The notes under the pieces were generated by a model, which saw only the letters and a list, made by a program, of their open reading frames with translations, was not told the origin of the DNA and did no database searches. Positions 34,478 through 43,092 of a DNA stretch of 64,000 bases are shown piece by piece (position 1 is the first letter of the stretch; each line of letters begins with the position of its first letter). This DNA comes from Belliella aquatica (GTDB lineage Bacteria; Bacteroidota; Bacteroidia; Cytophagales; Cyclobacteriaceae): positions 25,157 to 89,156 of the forward strand of contig NZ_BMFD01000002.1 of the NCBI RefSeq assembly GCF_014637795.1. Direction: 5' to 3'. Both the position numbers and the translations under genes were made by a program.

Positions 34478-34823
34478 TACACCACCAATTAACTTCAATA
34501 ACATCGATGAGATGGCAGATGGAGATGCTGATTTTAAAGCTGAATTAGTAGCAGCGATACACGCATCTTTGGTCGAATTGAAAGAAAAATACTTAGAAGG
34601 ATCTGAAGATCAAAATGAAGAAACTATTCATTTGATTAGACACAAAGTAAAGCCAACTTTAGCTTTATTCGAGATTAACAAATTAAGTAACGTTATTCAA
34701 GAAGGAAAAGTCATTATTTCCGAAAAAGGCTTCAAAGAGGCTTTTATAGAGCATCTTGATGCATTCCTAGACGCTTGGCAAGAGGCTTTTGATTACATCA
34801 ATGAAAAAATAAAAGAGGAGTAA
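34470..34823 (+). CDS. orphan HPt-domain-like protein
   Basis: About 117 residues from the ATG at 34470 (MSNTPPINFN), which overlaps the preceding stop by 8 bases; a longer frame from 34383 lies inside the FAD gene. It is all-helical. The central RHKVKPTLALFEINKL (His58) resembles the His-phosphotransfer signature H-K-x-K-[SG]-x-L-x-x-[FL]-G, with Pro in place of the small residue after Lys. The flanking helices (DFKAELVAAIHASL and HLDAFLDAWQEAFDYI) complete a four-helix bundle. Expected to relay phosphate or bind a receiver, but no kinase or receiver is adjacent. A degenerate, non-phosphorylated version is possible. Confidence 0.65.
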   Translation: MSNTPPINFNNIDEMADGDADFKAELVAAIHASLVELKEKYLEGSEDQNEETIHLIRHKVKPTLALFEINKLSNVIQEGKVIISEKGFKEAFIEHLDAFLDAWQEAFDYINEKIKEE

Positions 34824-34845
34824 ACCAAATCGGTTTACTCCTTTA
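34817..34845. terminator. bidirectional terminator overlapping both stop codons
   Basis: Stem GGAGTAAACC (34817-34826) with GGTTTACTCC (34832-34841), loop AAATC, then TTTAATTTT on the + side and an A-rich left flank. The + stop TAA (34821-34823) lies in the left arm and the GAPDH stop (34835-34837, minus) in the right arm. Confidence 0.8.
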
Positions 34846-35833
34846 ATTTTAGTACCAAGTCTACCAATCTATTGGCATAGCCAGCTTCGTTGTCATACCA
34901 ACCTACAATTTTTACCAAATTTCCTTTTGCAGAAGTTAAACCTGAGTCAAAAATACAAGAGTGGGGATTGCCTATAATGTCTATTGATACAATAGGGTCT
35001 TCCATAAACTCTACAATTCCTTTCATTTTTCCATTGGCTTCTTGCTTGAAAACAGCATTGATCTCTTCTGCGGTGGTATCTTTTTTCAATATCACAATCA
35101 AATCAGTCAAGGAACCATCAGGCACAGGTACACGCATAGCAGAAGCTTCAATTTTACCTTTCAATTCAGGCAAAACAAGCTCCATAGCCAAAGCTGCATG
35201 GGTTGTAGTCGGAATAATAGAATAGGCCGCTGCTCTCGCTCTTCTCAAATCCCGATGTGGTGCATCATGAAGATTTTGATCGTTGGTATAAGAATGCACA
35301 GTGGAAACATAACCCTTTTCGATTCCAAAATACTGATCCAAGATCTTGACCATAGGAGCCAAACAATTGGTGGTACAAGATGCATTTGAAACAATCTGCT
35401 CTTCACCAGTCAAGATATGATCGTTAACCCCGAGAACAATGGTAGGAACTTTCTCGCTTTTAGATGGAGCAGTAATGATGACCTTCTTTGCACCAGCTTT
35501 GAGATGCTGAGAAGCACCTTCTAGATCTGTAAACTTACCGGTTGACTCCAATACGATATCCACATTTAAAGATCCCCAGGGAATTAGAGTTGGGTTTTTC
35601 TCCGCAAAAATCCTGAGTAATTTTCCATTGATAATCAAATCACCATCTTTTTCTTCCACCTTATAATGATATTTTCCGTGGATTGAATCGTATTGTAAAA
35701 GATGAGCAAGGGTGCTAGGATCAGTTAAGTCATTGACAGCGACCAATTCAATATCTTCTTGTTCCAAAAGTAATTTAATTGTAAGTCTTCCTATTCGACC
35801 ACAACCATTCACGGCTACTCTTTTTTTTGTCAT
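34835..35833 (-). CDS. gap: type I glyceraldehyde-3-phosphate dehydrogenase
   Basis: 332 residues, standard length. NAD-binding start VAVNGCGRIGRLTIKLLLEQ. Catalytic Cys in SNASCTTNCLAPM, His in VHSYTNDQNLHD, and the substrate-binding Arg and C-terminal WYDNEAGYANRLVDLV. It catalyses the phosphorylating oxidation of glyceraldehyde-3-phosphate in glycolysis and gluconeogenesis. The residues after the NAD fold read VAVNDLTDPSTLAHLLQYDS, and Asp there suggests NAD preference. Single gene, sharing its terminator with the convergent HPt gene. Confidence 0.97.
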   Translation of the reverse strand: MTKKRVAVNGCGRIGRLTIKLLLEQEDIELVAVNDLTDPSTLAHLLQYDSIHGKYHYKVEEKDGDLIINGKLLRIFAEKNPTLIPWGSLNVDIVLESTGKFTDLEGASQHLKAGAKKVIITAPSKSEKVPTIVLGVNDHILTGEEQIVSNASCTTNCLAPMVKILDQYFGIEKGYVSTVHSYTNDQNLHDAPHRDLRRARAAAYSIIPTTTHAALAMELVLPELKGKIEASAMRVPVPDGSLTDLIVILKKDTTAEEINAVFKQEANGKMKGIVEFMEDPIVSIDIIGNPHSCIFDSGLTSAKGNLVKIVGWYDNEAGYANRLVDLVLKLKE

Positions 35834-36197
35834 ATCGGGTAATTGATTTCTAAATACAAACTTACAAAACCAGCATTATAAAGACTACGAAACAGCATTG
35901 ATATGAAAATGTTTCATTAATTTAATTAACTGATAACTCTATCAAACAAAAACACCGGTGATGTACAAAGTACCATAATCAACTTACTTAAAACGAAATC
36001 ATCCTAATCGATTGTGTAATTTCTCAATTCACTAATTCCTTATTTAACTCTATTCCTTATAGTGCACAAAGTACCATCCATTATTGTGATCAAGAGATTC
36101 AATAAACCAATATTGAGATCTAAGGTCTCCTTGAAAAAATTTTTACTGCTAATATTCAAGCTTTTGGATTCCATAACCAAATATTTTTTGGTGAGGT
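35834..36197. other. about 360-bp spacer upstream of the tRNA-Glu promoter
   Basis: No gene that I can support; a short open frame at 36062-36253 runs into the tRNA promoter. The segments TGTACAAAGTACCAT (about 35959) and TGCACAAAGTACCATC (about 36062) repeat each other and echo TGTACAAAGTACGATG near 24980, so degenerate repeat DNA is likely. Confidence 0.4.
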
Positions 36198-36228
36198 TTT
36201 GCATTATGAATTTAACCCTCTATATTTG
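36198..36228 (+). promoter_or_regulatory. Bacteroidota sigma-A promoter of the tRNA-Glu genes
   Basis: TTTG (36198-36201), 19-base spacer, TATATTTG (36221-36228): a full match to the Bacteroidota -33/-7 pattern TTTG/TAnnTTTG. It lies 39 bases before the first tRNA. Confidence 0.75.
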
Positions 36229-36267
36229 CATCACCTTACGGAAAAGAGGTTAATTCGATTCTATAAT

Positions 36268-36339
36268 GGTCCGTTCGTCTAGGGGTTAGGACGTATCCCT
36301 TTCACGGATAAAACACGGGTTCGATTCCCGTACGGACTA
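36268..36339 (+). tRNA. tRNA-Glu (anticodon TTC), copy 1
   Basis: 72 bases. Acceptor GGTCCGT pairs with ACGGACT; anticodon stem TATCC/GGATA holds the loop CTTTCAC with anticodon TTC (36301-36303); T arm ACGGG-TTCGATT-CCCGT. No CCA is encoded. Identical to copy 2. Confidence 0.95.
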
Positions 36340-36368
36340 CAAAATCAATTAACCTTTTTTCTATTTCT

Positions 36369-36440
36369 GGTCCGTTCGTCTAGGGGTTAGGACGTATCCC
36401 TTTCACGGATAAAACACGGGTTCGATTCCCGTACGGACTA
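36369..36440 (+). tRNA. tRNA-Glu (anticodon TTC), copy 2
   Basis: 72 bases, identical to copy 1 and separated from it by 29 AT-rich bases. It has no promoter of its own that I can see and is probably processed from the same transcript. Confidence 0.95.
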
Positions 36441-36540
36441 CAAACAATTTGATGTTTTTCATCGTTCGTCATACTTAATATTCTGTTTATCAGATTTGTA
36501 TGATGGATTTGTTTTATGGTTGTTAGTGGTTAAAGTGAGT

Positions 36541-36570
36541 AAAAACCCGATCTTGTAGATCGGGTTTTTT
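36541..36570. terminator. bidirectional terminator between tRNA-Glu and the radical-SAM gene
   Basis: A perfect 13-bp stem, AAAAACCCGATCT (36541-36553) with AGATCGGGTTTTT (36557-36569), 3-base loop and T tracts on both strands. It can end the tRNA transcript and the minus-strand gene that stops at 36574. Confidence 0.88.
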
Positions 36571-36573
36571 ATT

Positions 36574-38778
36574 TTATACCAATGTCAAACCGGCATCCAA
36601 GAGCTCTATCCAAAGCGTGGATTGTACCAAGCTATTAACTTTACCAATTCCATCTTTTTCATACCTTTCTTGGAATTCCGCAAAAGTTAGTTCATTTTGA
36701 TCCTTTTTCAACAGAATCGAATCGAATACAGAAATCAACCACTTTCCTTCTAGCTTACTCACATTTATTTCTGAAGTAAAATTTTTGTTTTCGACAATCA
36801 AAATGACACCCTCTACTTTTTTTCCCTTTTTATTAAAAGTTGTTCTTTTCAACTCGGGCTTATTTCCAAGCCAAACCATCTTGGAATTGGGCTTAGGGAG
36901 AACATCATCGGGTGCAGTGATTGCCTTGTAGATAAAATTGGGAGAAACAGTCGTTCTTGGAATTTTAAATTCAAACCATTCTTGCAATGGGAAATCAAAA
37001 CAAATTCCATGCATGTAATTGAACAATGCTTTTTTCAATCCAGCACTGAAAAGTTCGTGGTCGGCTCCCTCAGGATCTTCATGACTCAAATCATTGTCAG
37101 CAAAGAGGCCTTTCTCTGGACCAATCTTTACGACTCTGAATTTCCCTGGATCAATTCCAATAGGAGCGTGGGAAGTCATCGCAAACAAATGCCAAAAACC
37201 GGACTGAATCACATTGTTTTCAAATAATTGCCTTACAATTTCTAAACTATCTATGGTCTCTTGAGCAGTTTGGGTAGGAAAACCATACATCAAGTATGCA
37301 TGAACCATAATCCCTGATTCAGTAAAATGATGGGCTACTCTTCCAACCTGAGCCACATTGACACCTTTTTGCATCATCTCCAAAAGTCGATCAGAAGCAA
37401 CTTCTAACCCGCCAGAAACGGCAATACATCCTGAGGCTTTGAGCAATCTGCACAAATCAAATGTGAATCGCTCCTCAAATCTGATATTCGTCCACCAAGT
37501 GATCTTTATCTTTCTCCTGAGTATTTCAATCGCAACTTCCCGCATCAAAGCAGGCGGTGCTGCTTCATCTACGAAGTGAAATCCAGTTTGTCCAGTCTGT
37601 TCTATTAACTCTTCAATACGATCACAGATCAAAACTGCGGACACAGGCTCGTAATTTTTGATGTAATCCAGAGAAATATCACAAAAAGAGCATTTCCTCC
37701 AATAGCAGCCATGCGCCATAGTAAGTTTGTTCCAACGTCCATCAGACCAAAGTCTGTGCATGGGATTGACTATCTCGATGACGGAGAGGTATTTTTCTAA
37801 GGGCAGACCACGATAATCTGGAGTACCAGTTTTACTAAAGGGAATATCACCTTCTCTGGAGCCATTGAAGTATACTACAGCTCCATCAATTAGGGTAAAA
37901 GTTCTCTTCAAATCCCCTTGCGCTCTTTTTCCCTCAAGATGTTCTATTAAGTTGGTTAAAGGCCTTTCTCCATCATCTAAAGTAATAAAATCAACATAAT
38001 TGAAAATTCGAGGCTCTTTCAGGCTTCTCAATTCTGTATTTGGATAGCCGCCACCCATTACAATCTTAATATCAGGATGTTGAGCTTTGATATACTGCCC
38101 ACATCGCAACGCACCGTAGAGATTCCCAGGAAAAGGGACTGAAATGCAAACCATCATTGGGTTGGATGCAACAATACTTTTTTCTAGCTCCTCAAATAAA
38201 TACTTGTCAACAAATGAAGGCTCAGAATCCAAATATTCCTGCAAAGGATCAAAAGAAACAGCGGATCGTCCCAAGCGCTCGGCATAACGACTAAATCCAA
38301 AATGTGGGTCGAGTGCTTCTTGAATCAAATCACCCAAATCTTCCAAATAAAGCGTTGCCAAATGCCTTGCTTTATCTTGAATACCCATGGTACCAAATGC
38401 CCAGTCCATTTCGTCCAATTGGGCAAAGCGGGAAGCCTGAGGTAAAAAGTCTCCATCACAGATATTATAAGCGATCGTTGGATTATTGAACTGAAGAAAA
38501 TTTATCACAGGAGTGATCGTCTGAAGATAATCATCTTGCAATTTCAATATCCTTTGGCTATTAGCTGACAGTTTTTTAATATCCTGATCTTCAATATTTT
38601 GAAATACATCAGTTAAACCATCTTTTGAAAAAATTCTAAGGATAACATTCAATCCCAAATCGTACTGGAAGGATTCTTTCTCCAATAAATTGAGATAACC
38701 TTTGATGTAGGCTGTAGCAGGATAGGGTGTATTAAGCTGGGTAAATGGGGGAGTAAGAAGAAGAATCGATGCTGACAC
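36574..38778 (-). CDS. B12-binding-domain radical SAM protein
   Basis: 734 residues. The N-terminus (ILLLTPPFTQLNTPYPATAY) and a region of about 190-290 (KYLFEELEKSIVASNPMMVC, IKIVMGGGYPNTEL, ITLDDGERPLTNLIEHLEGK) look like a cobalamin-binding Rossmann domain without a visible DxHxxG. The radical SAM core starts near residue 350 with HGCYWRKCSFCD, spaced C-x4-C-x2-C rather than the classical C-x3-C-x2-C, followed by FVDEAAPPALMREVA, WTNIRFEERFT, SGGLEVASDRLLEMM and YLMYGFPTQTAQET. The C-terminal 170 residues are not recognised. Substrate unknown. It lies alone on the minus strand. Confidence 0.85.
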   Translation of the reverse strand: MSASILLLTPPFTQLNTPYPATAYIKGYLNLLEKESFQYDLGLNVILRIFSKDGLTDVFQNIEDQDIKKLSANSQRILKLQDDYLQTITPVINFLQFNNPTIAYNICDGDFLPQASRFAQLDEMDWAFGTMGIQDKARHLATLYLEDLGDLIQEALDPHFGFSRYAERLGRSAVSFDPLQEYLDSEPSFVDKYLFEELEKSIVASNPMMVCISVPFPGNLYGALRCGQYIKAQHPDIKIVMGGGYPNTELRSLKEPRIFNYVDFITLDDGERPLTNLIEHLEGKRAQGDLKRTFTLIDGAVVYFNGSREGDIPFSKTGTPDYRGLPLEKYLSVIEIVNPMHRLWSDGRWNKLTMAHGCYWRKCSFCDISLDYIKNYEPVSAVLICDRIEELIEQTGQTGFHFVDEAAPPALMREVAIEILRRKIKITWWTNIRFEERFTFDLCRLLKASGCIAVSGGLEVASDRLLEMMQKGVNVAQVGRVAHHFTESGIMVHAYLMYGFPTQTAQETIDSLEIVRQLFENNVIQSGFWHLFAMTSHAPIGIDPGKFRVVKIGPEKGLFADNDLSHEDPEGADHELFSAGLKKALFNYMHGICFDFPLQEWFEFKIPRTTVSPNFIYKAITAPDDVLPKPNSKMVWLGNKPELKRTTFNKKGKKVEGVILIVENKNFTSEINVSKLEGKWLISVFDSILLKKDQNELTFAEFQERYEKDGIGKVNSLVQSTLWIELLDAGLTLV

Positions 38779-38850
38779 AATAAATTATTTTGTTCCAAAT
38801 TTCGGCATTTTCTTCGAGATACAAATTTTCTATCTCATCTCTTTGAAAAT

Positions 38851-38894
38851 AAAGGCCTAAACAGTTTCAATTGAATGAAAACATTTAGGCCTTT
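38851..38894 (-). terminator. terminator-like hairpin downstream of the M14 peptidase
   Basis: Stem AAAGGCCTAAA (38851-38861) with TTTAGGCCTTT (38884-38894) and a 22-base loop, followed on the minus strand by a weak T-rich tail (ATTTTC). It lies about 160 bases beyond the peptidase stop. Confidence 0.5.
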
Positions 38895-39004
38895 GTTAAC
38901 TTGAAAATTCTATGTTGTTGAAAGTTTATGGTATCATATTTCCAAACAGAAAAGCTAGCAATGTCAAATGAAACACTGATAACTAATCCACTAATCACTT
39001 AATA

Positions 39005-39055
39005 ACAATTATCCGCTATCAAATTACATAAAAGTGTAATTGCGGTTAATTTCAA
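39005..39055. repeat. dispersed intergenic repeat, right-half copy
   Basis: CAATTATCCGCTAT (39007-39020) matches 15799-15812 exactly, and GTAATTGCGG (near 39035) matches the end of copy 1. The two arms ATTATCCGC and GCGGTTAAT are inverted to each other. It sits immediately beyond the stop of the M14 peptidase gene at 39057, so it lies in that transcript's 3' region. Confidence 0.6.
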
Positions 39056-39056
39056 A

Positions 39057-41597
39057 TCAAATTTTATCTCCATAGAAAATAGCATTGAAGAAAAGCTTAT
39101 TAGTTCCAAACCATGTTCCTCTGAAATTTGGATTATCAATGAAGTTGATCACTTTTCCTCTTCCTACAGGAGAGACAAGCACACTAGCGCTTTGCTTCAC
39201 TTTTTCAAGATTTGAAGGGGAGATGTAGCCTCCCAAAAGTGGGTTTTCAGTATACCTTACAGGGGTTTGATAAGGACTTTTAGATGGTTTGAAAAAGATG
39301 CTCGTGTTTCTATAAACTGGTATTTCTGTAACTCTGTAACCGAATCCAAGTGGATGTGTATTGTCTAAATATGCATTATAAATACTTCCACCAATGGCTT
39401 GCGCACCTGATTCATCTCTTCTTGATGCGTATGGCTTGCTCGCTGAAGTAGTTTCCTCTTTTATAGATAAGTATTCTTCCTGAATAATTCCTTGACTTTG
39501 GAGCCATTGAGAAGCAGATCTCAAAGCGATGATTGTTCCTCCTCGCGACAACCAATCTTTCAGATGAGTCAATTGCCCTGAGGATAAACTGGAATAATTT
39601 CCTGAAGTCATGATCAGAGTATTGTATTCAAAGAGATTTAGCCTCCCAAATGCACTCAAATCAACTTTTGAAATAGGCATTCCTACTTTGGTATCCATCA
39701 AATGCCAAATTTCACCTGATTCATACTGCGACGTCCCTTGACCTACAAGCATCAAGACTTTTGGAACTTGAATAGCGGAGATATTATTGCTTCCCAAGTC
39801 AATACCGGCTTTGCTAAAACCTGTTGTGCTTGCAAATACATTTTGTCCAGATTCTTTAGCCGCGACTTGAAGAACGTTTCTTAATTCAGCTGCATTCAGT
39901 TTTTGAAATGCTGTAGGAATTATCAATGAACCAGCCGGGAATTCTTTTTCTCCTTGATCAGTCAAAGAAGTAAATGGTAAAGCATTGGACTCAACATGAA
40001 CTCCTGCACTTTGTATGGCATGAAGGAATTTGGGAGCAAAGTAATCCGACCAGTCTACCATATAAGCTACATAGTTTCCCGTTTCTGGAAAAGTTAATTC
40101 CTGCATCTCTAAACTGCTTATTTCCTTCCCTGCTGCAAAACCGGGTTGCCCTTCAAAAGGGACATTGTAAGCCAATGCCATTGTCCAAGAAGAAGCATCA
40201 TAGAATACGGAATCTGCAAACTCTGTCACTTTCTCAAACATGGTTCTCACCATTCTATATTGTGGTTGAGAAGTGGGAACTACCCATGATTTTCCTTTCT
40301 TAAATTGCTTTCCTTTTACACTTATATCTCTATCATTATCAAATACTTTTATTTTATGATCTAAAAGTAGCTTTAGGAATAATCTATTTTTTGATTCATC
40401 ATATTCATCACCAAAAACATAAGATTTGACAGAATTTTTTGCAGCTTCATCCATTCCTGTTTTGAAGAATTCTCTCAAATACTGATGCATATAAATCCGC
40501 TCTTTTACACCAGCTTCCATGGTAGCCAAAGATATTTTCAACTGATTTCTAATGGTAAATTGAAACGTGATATCACCTCTTTGAGAGCTTTGGATATGCC
40601 CTCTTGAACTCCCTTGTTCAAACACCAATCCCAAGCCTCCTTGGATATCAGGATAAGTTGAACCATATCCTGGGTAGCTATTATCAAAGGTCTCTTTGGT
40701 CCAATATAAGCTTCCTATTTCATCTAATGCCTTAGAGAAATAACCAGCAAATTTATTATTGATCTCGTCATAATTTTTTCTCGGAACTACAGGATTTTCA
40801 CTACCAAATGGTTTGGTAGGTTCAAAGAAATAGGTGCTATTGGTTCCCATTTCATGAAAATCTCCCACCACATTCGGGTACCAAGTATGATACCAAGCAA
40901 TCTTACTTTGTGTCTCTACTTGTGCTAATGGTAGCCAATCTCTATTCAAATCAAACCAATAATGATTTACACGACCGCTTGGCCAGATTTCATTGTGCTC
41001 TCTATCCAATGGATCAGCGACAGGAGGGAAGCCACGGTGCATATTCGCCCAATTGGTATGGCGATCTCTACCATCCGGGTTAATTGCTGGATCGATCATA
41101 ACCACGGCATTGTCACGTATTTCTTTGGCTTTGTCACTTTGCGAAGCGAGCAACCAGTAGGCAGATAAAATAGCTGCTTCACCTCCAGATGGTTCATTCC
41201 CATGGACACTATAAGCCAAATTAATAATTGCAGGCATATTGCTCACATCAGGCATATTCACTTTCGGATCAACAAGCTTCAAATGATTATTTCTGATATT
41301 TTCTAAATTATTGATATTGCTAGCATTGCTGATAACCAAGACAATAAGCGGTCTAAGTTGATTGGTATATCCTACAGTTTTCAATTCAGCCATATCTGAA
41401 GATTCGGCTAATTTCTCCATATAGCCAACCATACGGTCATATCGGGTATGCCATTCACCGACATGATACCCTAAATAGGAATAAGGGCTCGGTATATCTT
41501 CTGAAAATGTTTCTCCAGGAAAATAATAATCCTTTTGGGCAAAGGAAAGATTGGAAAAGGTAAAGAGAAATAGAAATAGGAGTAGAATATTTTTCAT
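39057..41597 (-). CDS. M14-family zinc carboxypeptidase, exported
   Basis: 846 residues from the preferred start at 41597 (MKNILLLFLFLFTFSNLSF), a clean signal peptide; a longer frame begins at 41642. The peptidase M14 domain covers about residues 30-370: LAYSVHGNEPSGGEAAIL (zinc ligands His and Glu), DPAINPDGRDR, YWFDLNRDWLP, VVGDFHEMGTNSTYF and GLVFEQGSS (probable catalytic Glu). The rest includes a glutamine-amidotransferase-like/DUF-type fold (VLMLVGQGTSQYESG, LIMTSGNYSSLSSGQLTHL, GGTIIALRS) before the C-terminus. It is likely periplasmic or surface-bound and cuts peptides. Divergent from the DUF1080 gene. Confidence 0.88.
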   Translation of the reverse strand: MKNILLLFLFLFTFSNLSFAQKDYYFPGETFSEDIPSPYSYLGYHVGEWHTRYDRMVGYMEKLAESSDMAELKTVGYTNQLRPLIVLVISNASNINNLENIRNNHLKLVDPKVNMPDVSNMPAIINLAYSVHGNEPSGGEAAILSAYWLLASQSDKAKEIRDNAVVMIDPAINPDGRDRHTNWANMHRGFPPVADPLDREHNEIWPSGRVNHYWFDLNRDWLPLAQVETQSKIAWYHTWYPNVVGDFHEMGTNSTYFFEPTKPFGSENPVVPRKNYDEINNKFAGYFSKALDEIGSLYWTKETFDNSYPGYGSTYPDIQGGLGLVFEQGSSRGHIQSSQRGDITFQFTIRNQLKISLATMEAGVKERIYMHQYLREFFKTGMDEAAKNSVKSYVFGDEYDESKNRLFLKLLLDHKIKVFDNDRDISVKGKQFKKGKSWVVPTSQPQYRMVRTMFEKVTEFADSVFYDASSWTMALAYNVPFEGQPGFAAGKEISSLEMQELTFPETGNYVAYMVDWSDYFAPKFLHAIQSAGVHVESNALPFTSLTDQGEKEFPAGSLIIPTAFQKLNAAELRNVLQVAAKESGQNVFASTTGFSKAGIDLGSNNISAIQVPKVLMLVGQGTSQYESGEIWHLMDTKVGMPISKVDLSAFGRLNLFEYNTLIMTSGNYSSLSSGQLTHLKDWLSRGGTIIALRSASQWLQSQGIIQEEYLSIKEETTSASKPYASRRDESGAQAIGGSIYNAYLDNTHPLGFGYRVTEIPVYRNTSIFFKPSKSPYQTPVRYTENPLLGGYISPSNLEKVKQSASVLVSPVGRGKVINFIDNPNFRGTWFGTNKLFFNAIFYGDKI

Positions 41598-41724
41598 ATA
41601 TTTAAATTTGAAGAAATTTAAGCCTTTGGATTGACTTGCCAAAATGAAAATCCATCAGCGGTTTAAGAATCTAAAATTAATAGAGACCAATAAAAAGAAC
41701 CTATTTATCAAACCAAAAAGCCTT

Positions 41725-42483
41725 ATGAAAATTCAATTAAGTACTTTAACAGTCCTCCTTACATTTGTTTTAACTGCTCCTCTTCTTGCCCAGCAAAAAG
41801 ACATCAAATTACCACCTGAGGCAACTGAGTTTTGGGAGCCAATTCCTAGAAAAGTTGAAGCTGGAGCACAAAATCATCTTGCACCAAGTGATGCAATTAT
41901 CCTTTTTGATGGACAGAATCTTGATCATTTTGTAAGCGCAAGAGATGGAGGAGAAGCCAAATGGACTGTAGAAAATGGAGCAATGACTGTCCTTCCAAGA
42001 ACTGGAGATATCAAAACAAAAGAAGCATTTGGGGACATGCAGCTCCATATTGAATGGGCTTCGCCAACAGTAGTAAAAGGAGAGGGGCAAGGCAGAGGGA
42101 ATTCTGGAGTGATCATCATGGGACTTTATGAAATTCAGGTTTTGGATTCTTATGAAAGCAGAACCTATTCCAATGGCCAAGCAGCAAGTGTTTACAAACA
42201 ATATCCTCCTTTAGTTAATGCCATGCGAGAACCAGGTGAATGGAATACTTATGATATATTCTTCACAGCTCCTAGATTTAATAATGATGGCATGGTCATA
42301 ACTCCTGCAAAAGTTACCGTAGTTCACAATGGTGTTCTCGTTCAGAATAGTGTCGAACTTAAAGGACCGACCGAATATATCGGAATCCCAAATTATAAAG
42401 CCCATGCAGCTGAATTGCCTTTTGTCTTACAAGATCATGGAGATTTGGTGAGCTTTAGAAATATCTGGGTGAGGAAGCTTTAA
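41725..42483 (+). CDS. DUF1080 (3-keto-disaccharide hydrolase-like) exported protein
   Basis: About 252 residues from the ATG at 41725 (MKIQLSTLTVLLTFVLTAPL, signal peptide ending LLAQ); an earlier ATG at 41644 would add 27 charged residues before the signal. The core has AIILFDGQNLDHFVSA, WTVENGAMTVLP, KEAFGDMQLHIEW, GRGNSGVIIMGLYEIQVLDS and GEWNTYDIFFTAP, then PTEYIGIPNYKAH and PFVLQDHGDLVSFRNIWVRKL. DUF1080 proteins have a concanavalin-like fold; some hydrolyse 3-ketoglycosides. No sugar operon surrounds it. The stop codon abuts the stop of the MocA-like gene at 42484. Confidence 0.9.
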   Translation: MKIQLSTLTVLLTFVLTAPLLAQQKDIKLPPEATEFWEPIPRKVEAGAQNHLAPSDAIILFDGQNLDHFVSARDGGEAKWTVENGAMTVLPRTGDIKTKEAFGDMQLHIEWASPTVVKGEGQGRGNSGVIIMGLYEIQVLDSYESRTYSNGQAASVYKQYPPLVNAMREPGEWNTYDIFFTAPRFNNDGMVITPAKVTVVHNGVLVQNSVELKGPTEYIGIPNYKAHAAELPFVLQDHGDLVSFRNIWVRKL

Positions 42484-43092
42484 TCAAGCTTTCTTACCTA
42501 AAAGATCATCATAATCTTCCTGAGTATCTATGTCAGTTTTTCCCTGGTCAAAATCAACAATTTCACAATCATCTAAATGATTAAAGATTACTTTTTTAGC
42601 TCCTTCTTTTTCTTTCAATTGCATTAATTCCTCGAAATATTTCTTGGTGTACAAGACAGGAACACCCAAAGTATCTCCATATCGACAGGCTACTATTCCT
42701 TTTCCACTTTCTAATTGTGTATTGATGATCAAATCCAACAACTCCTTATTCACAAAAGGCTGATCAGAGAGCATGATCAGAATTTGATCAACAGCATGAT
42801 TTTCAATCATCGCAGAAAGACCTACTTTCATGCTGCTTGATAATCCTGCTGACCAATTTTCATTGATGATGATTTCGCTGGTTTGAAAATCAATACTCTT
42901 TTTGATTTCATCTTTATATGCTCCCAGCACAACCATATTTGCATTCGAAAGACTATCTTCAGCCATATCAATCGCTATTTGAAGAAGCTTTTCACCTTCA
43001 AAATCTAAAAGTTGCTTAGCACGTCCAAGCCGAGAGGAATTACCTGCCGCCAAGATGATAATGCCTGTTTTTGGATAAATGAATTTAGTCAT
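42484..43092 (-). CDS. MocA-like nucleotidyltransferase
   Basis: 202 residues. The N-terminal motif ILAAGNSSRLGRAKQLL is the nucleotide-binding loop of the MobA/MocA group; then NWSAGLSSSMKVGL, LIMLSDQPFVNKELLDLII and VACRYGDTLGVPVLY. MocA adds CMP to molybdopterin to make the cytosine-dinucleotide form of the cofactor used by xanthine-dehydrogenase-type enzymes. It overlaps the XdhC gene by 8 bases, in line with cofactor maturation. No molybdopterin enzyme is in the window, so the target enzyme must be elsewhere. Confidence 0.88.
   Translation of the reverse strand: MTKFIYPKTGIIILAAGNSSRLGRAKQLLDFEGEKLLQIAIDMAEDSLSNANMVVLGAYKDEIKKSIDFQTSEIIINENWSAGLSSSMKVGLSAMIENHAVDQILIMLSDQPFVNKELLDLIINTQLESGKGIVACRYGDTLGVPVLYTKKYFEELMQLKEKEGAKKVIFNHLDDCEIVDFDQGKTDIDTQEDYDDLLGKKA

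Noticed and set aside
36062..36253. A 63-residue open frame before the tRNA-Glu genes
   Set aside because: It runs across the tRNA promoter and shows no recognisable protein features.
41644..41724. 27-residue extension before the DUF1080 signal peptide
   Set aside because: The residues are charged and would place the signal peptide inside the chain; the ATG at 41725 opens a clean signal peptide.
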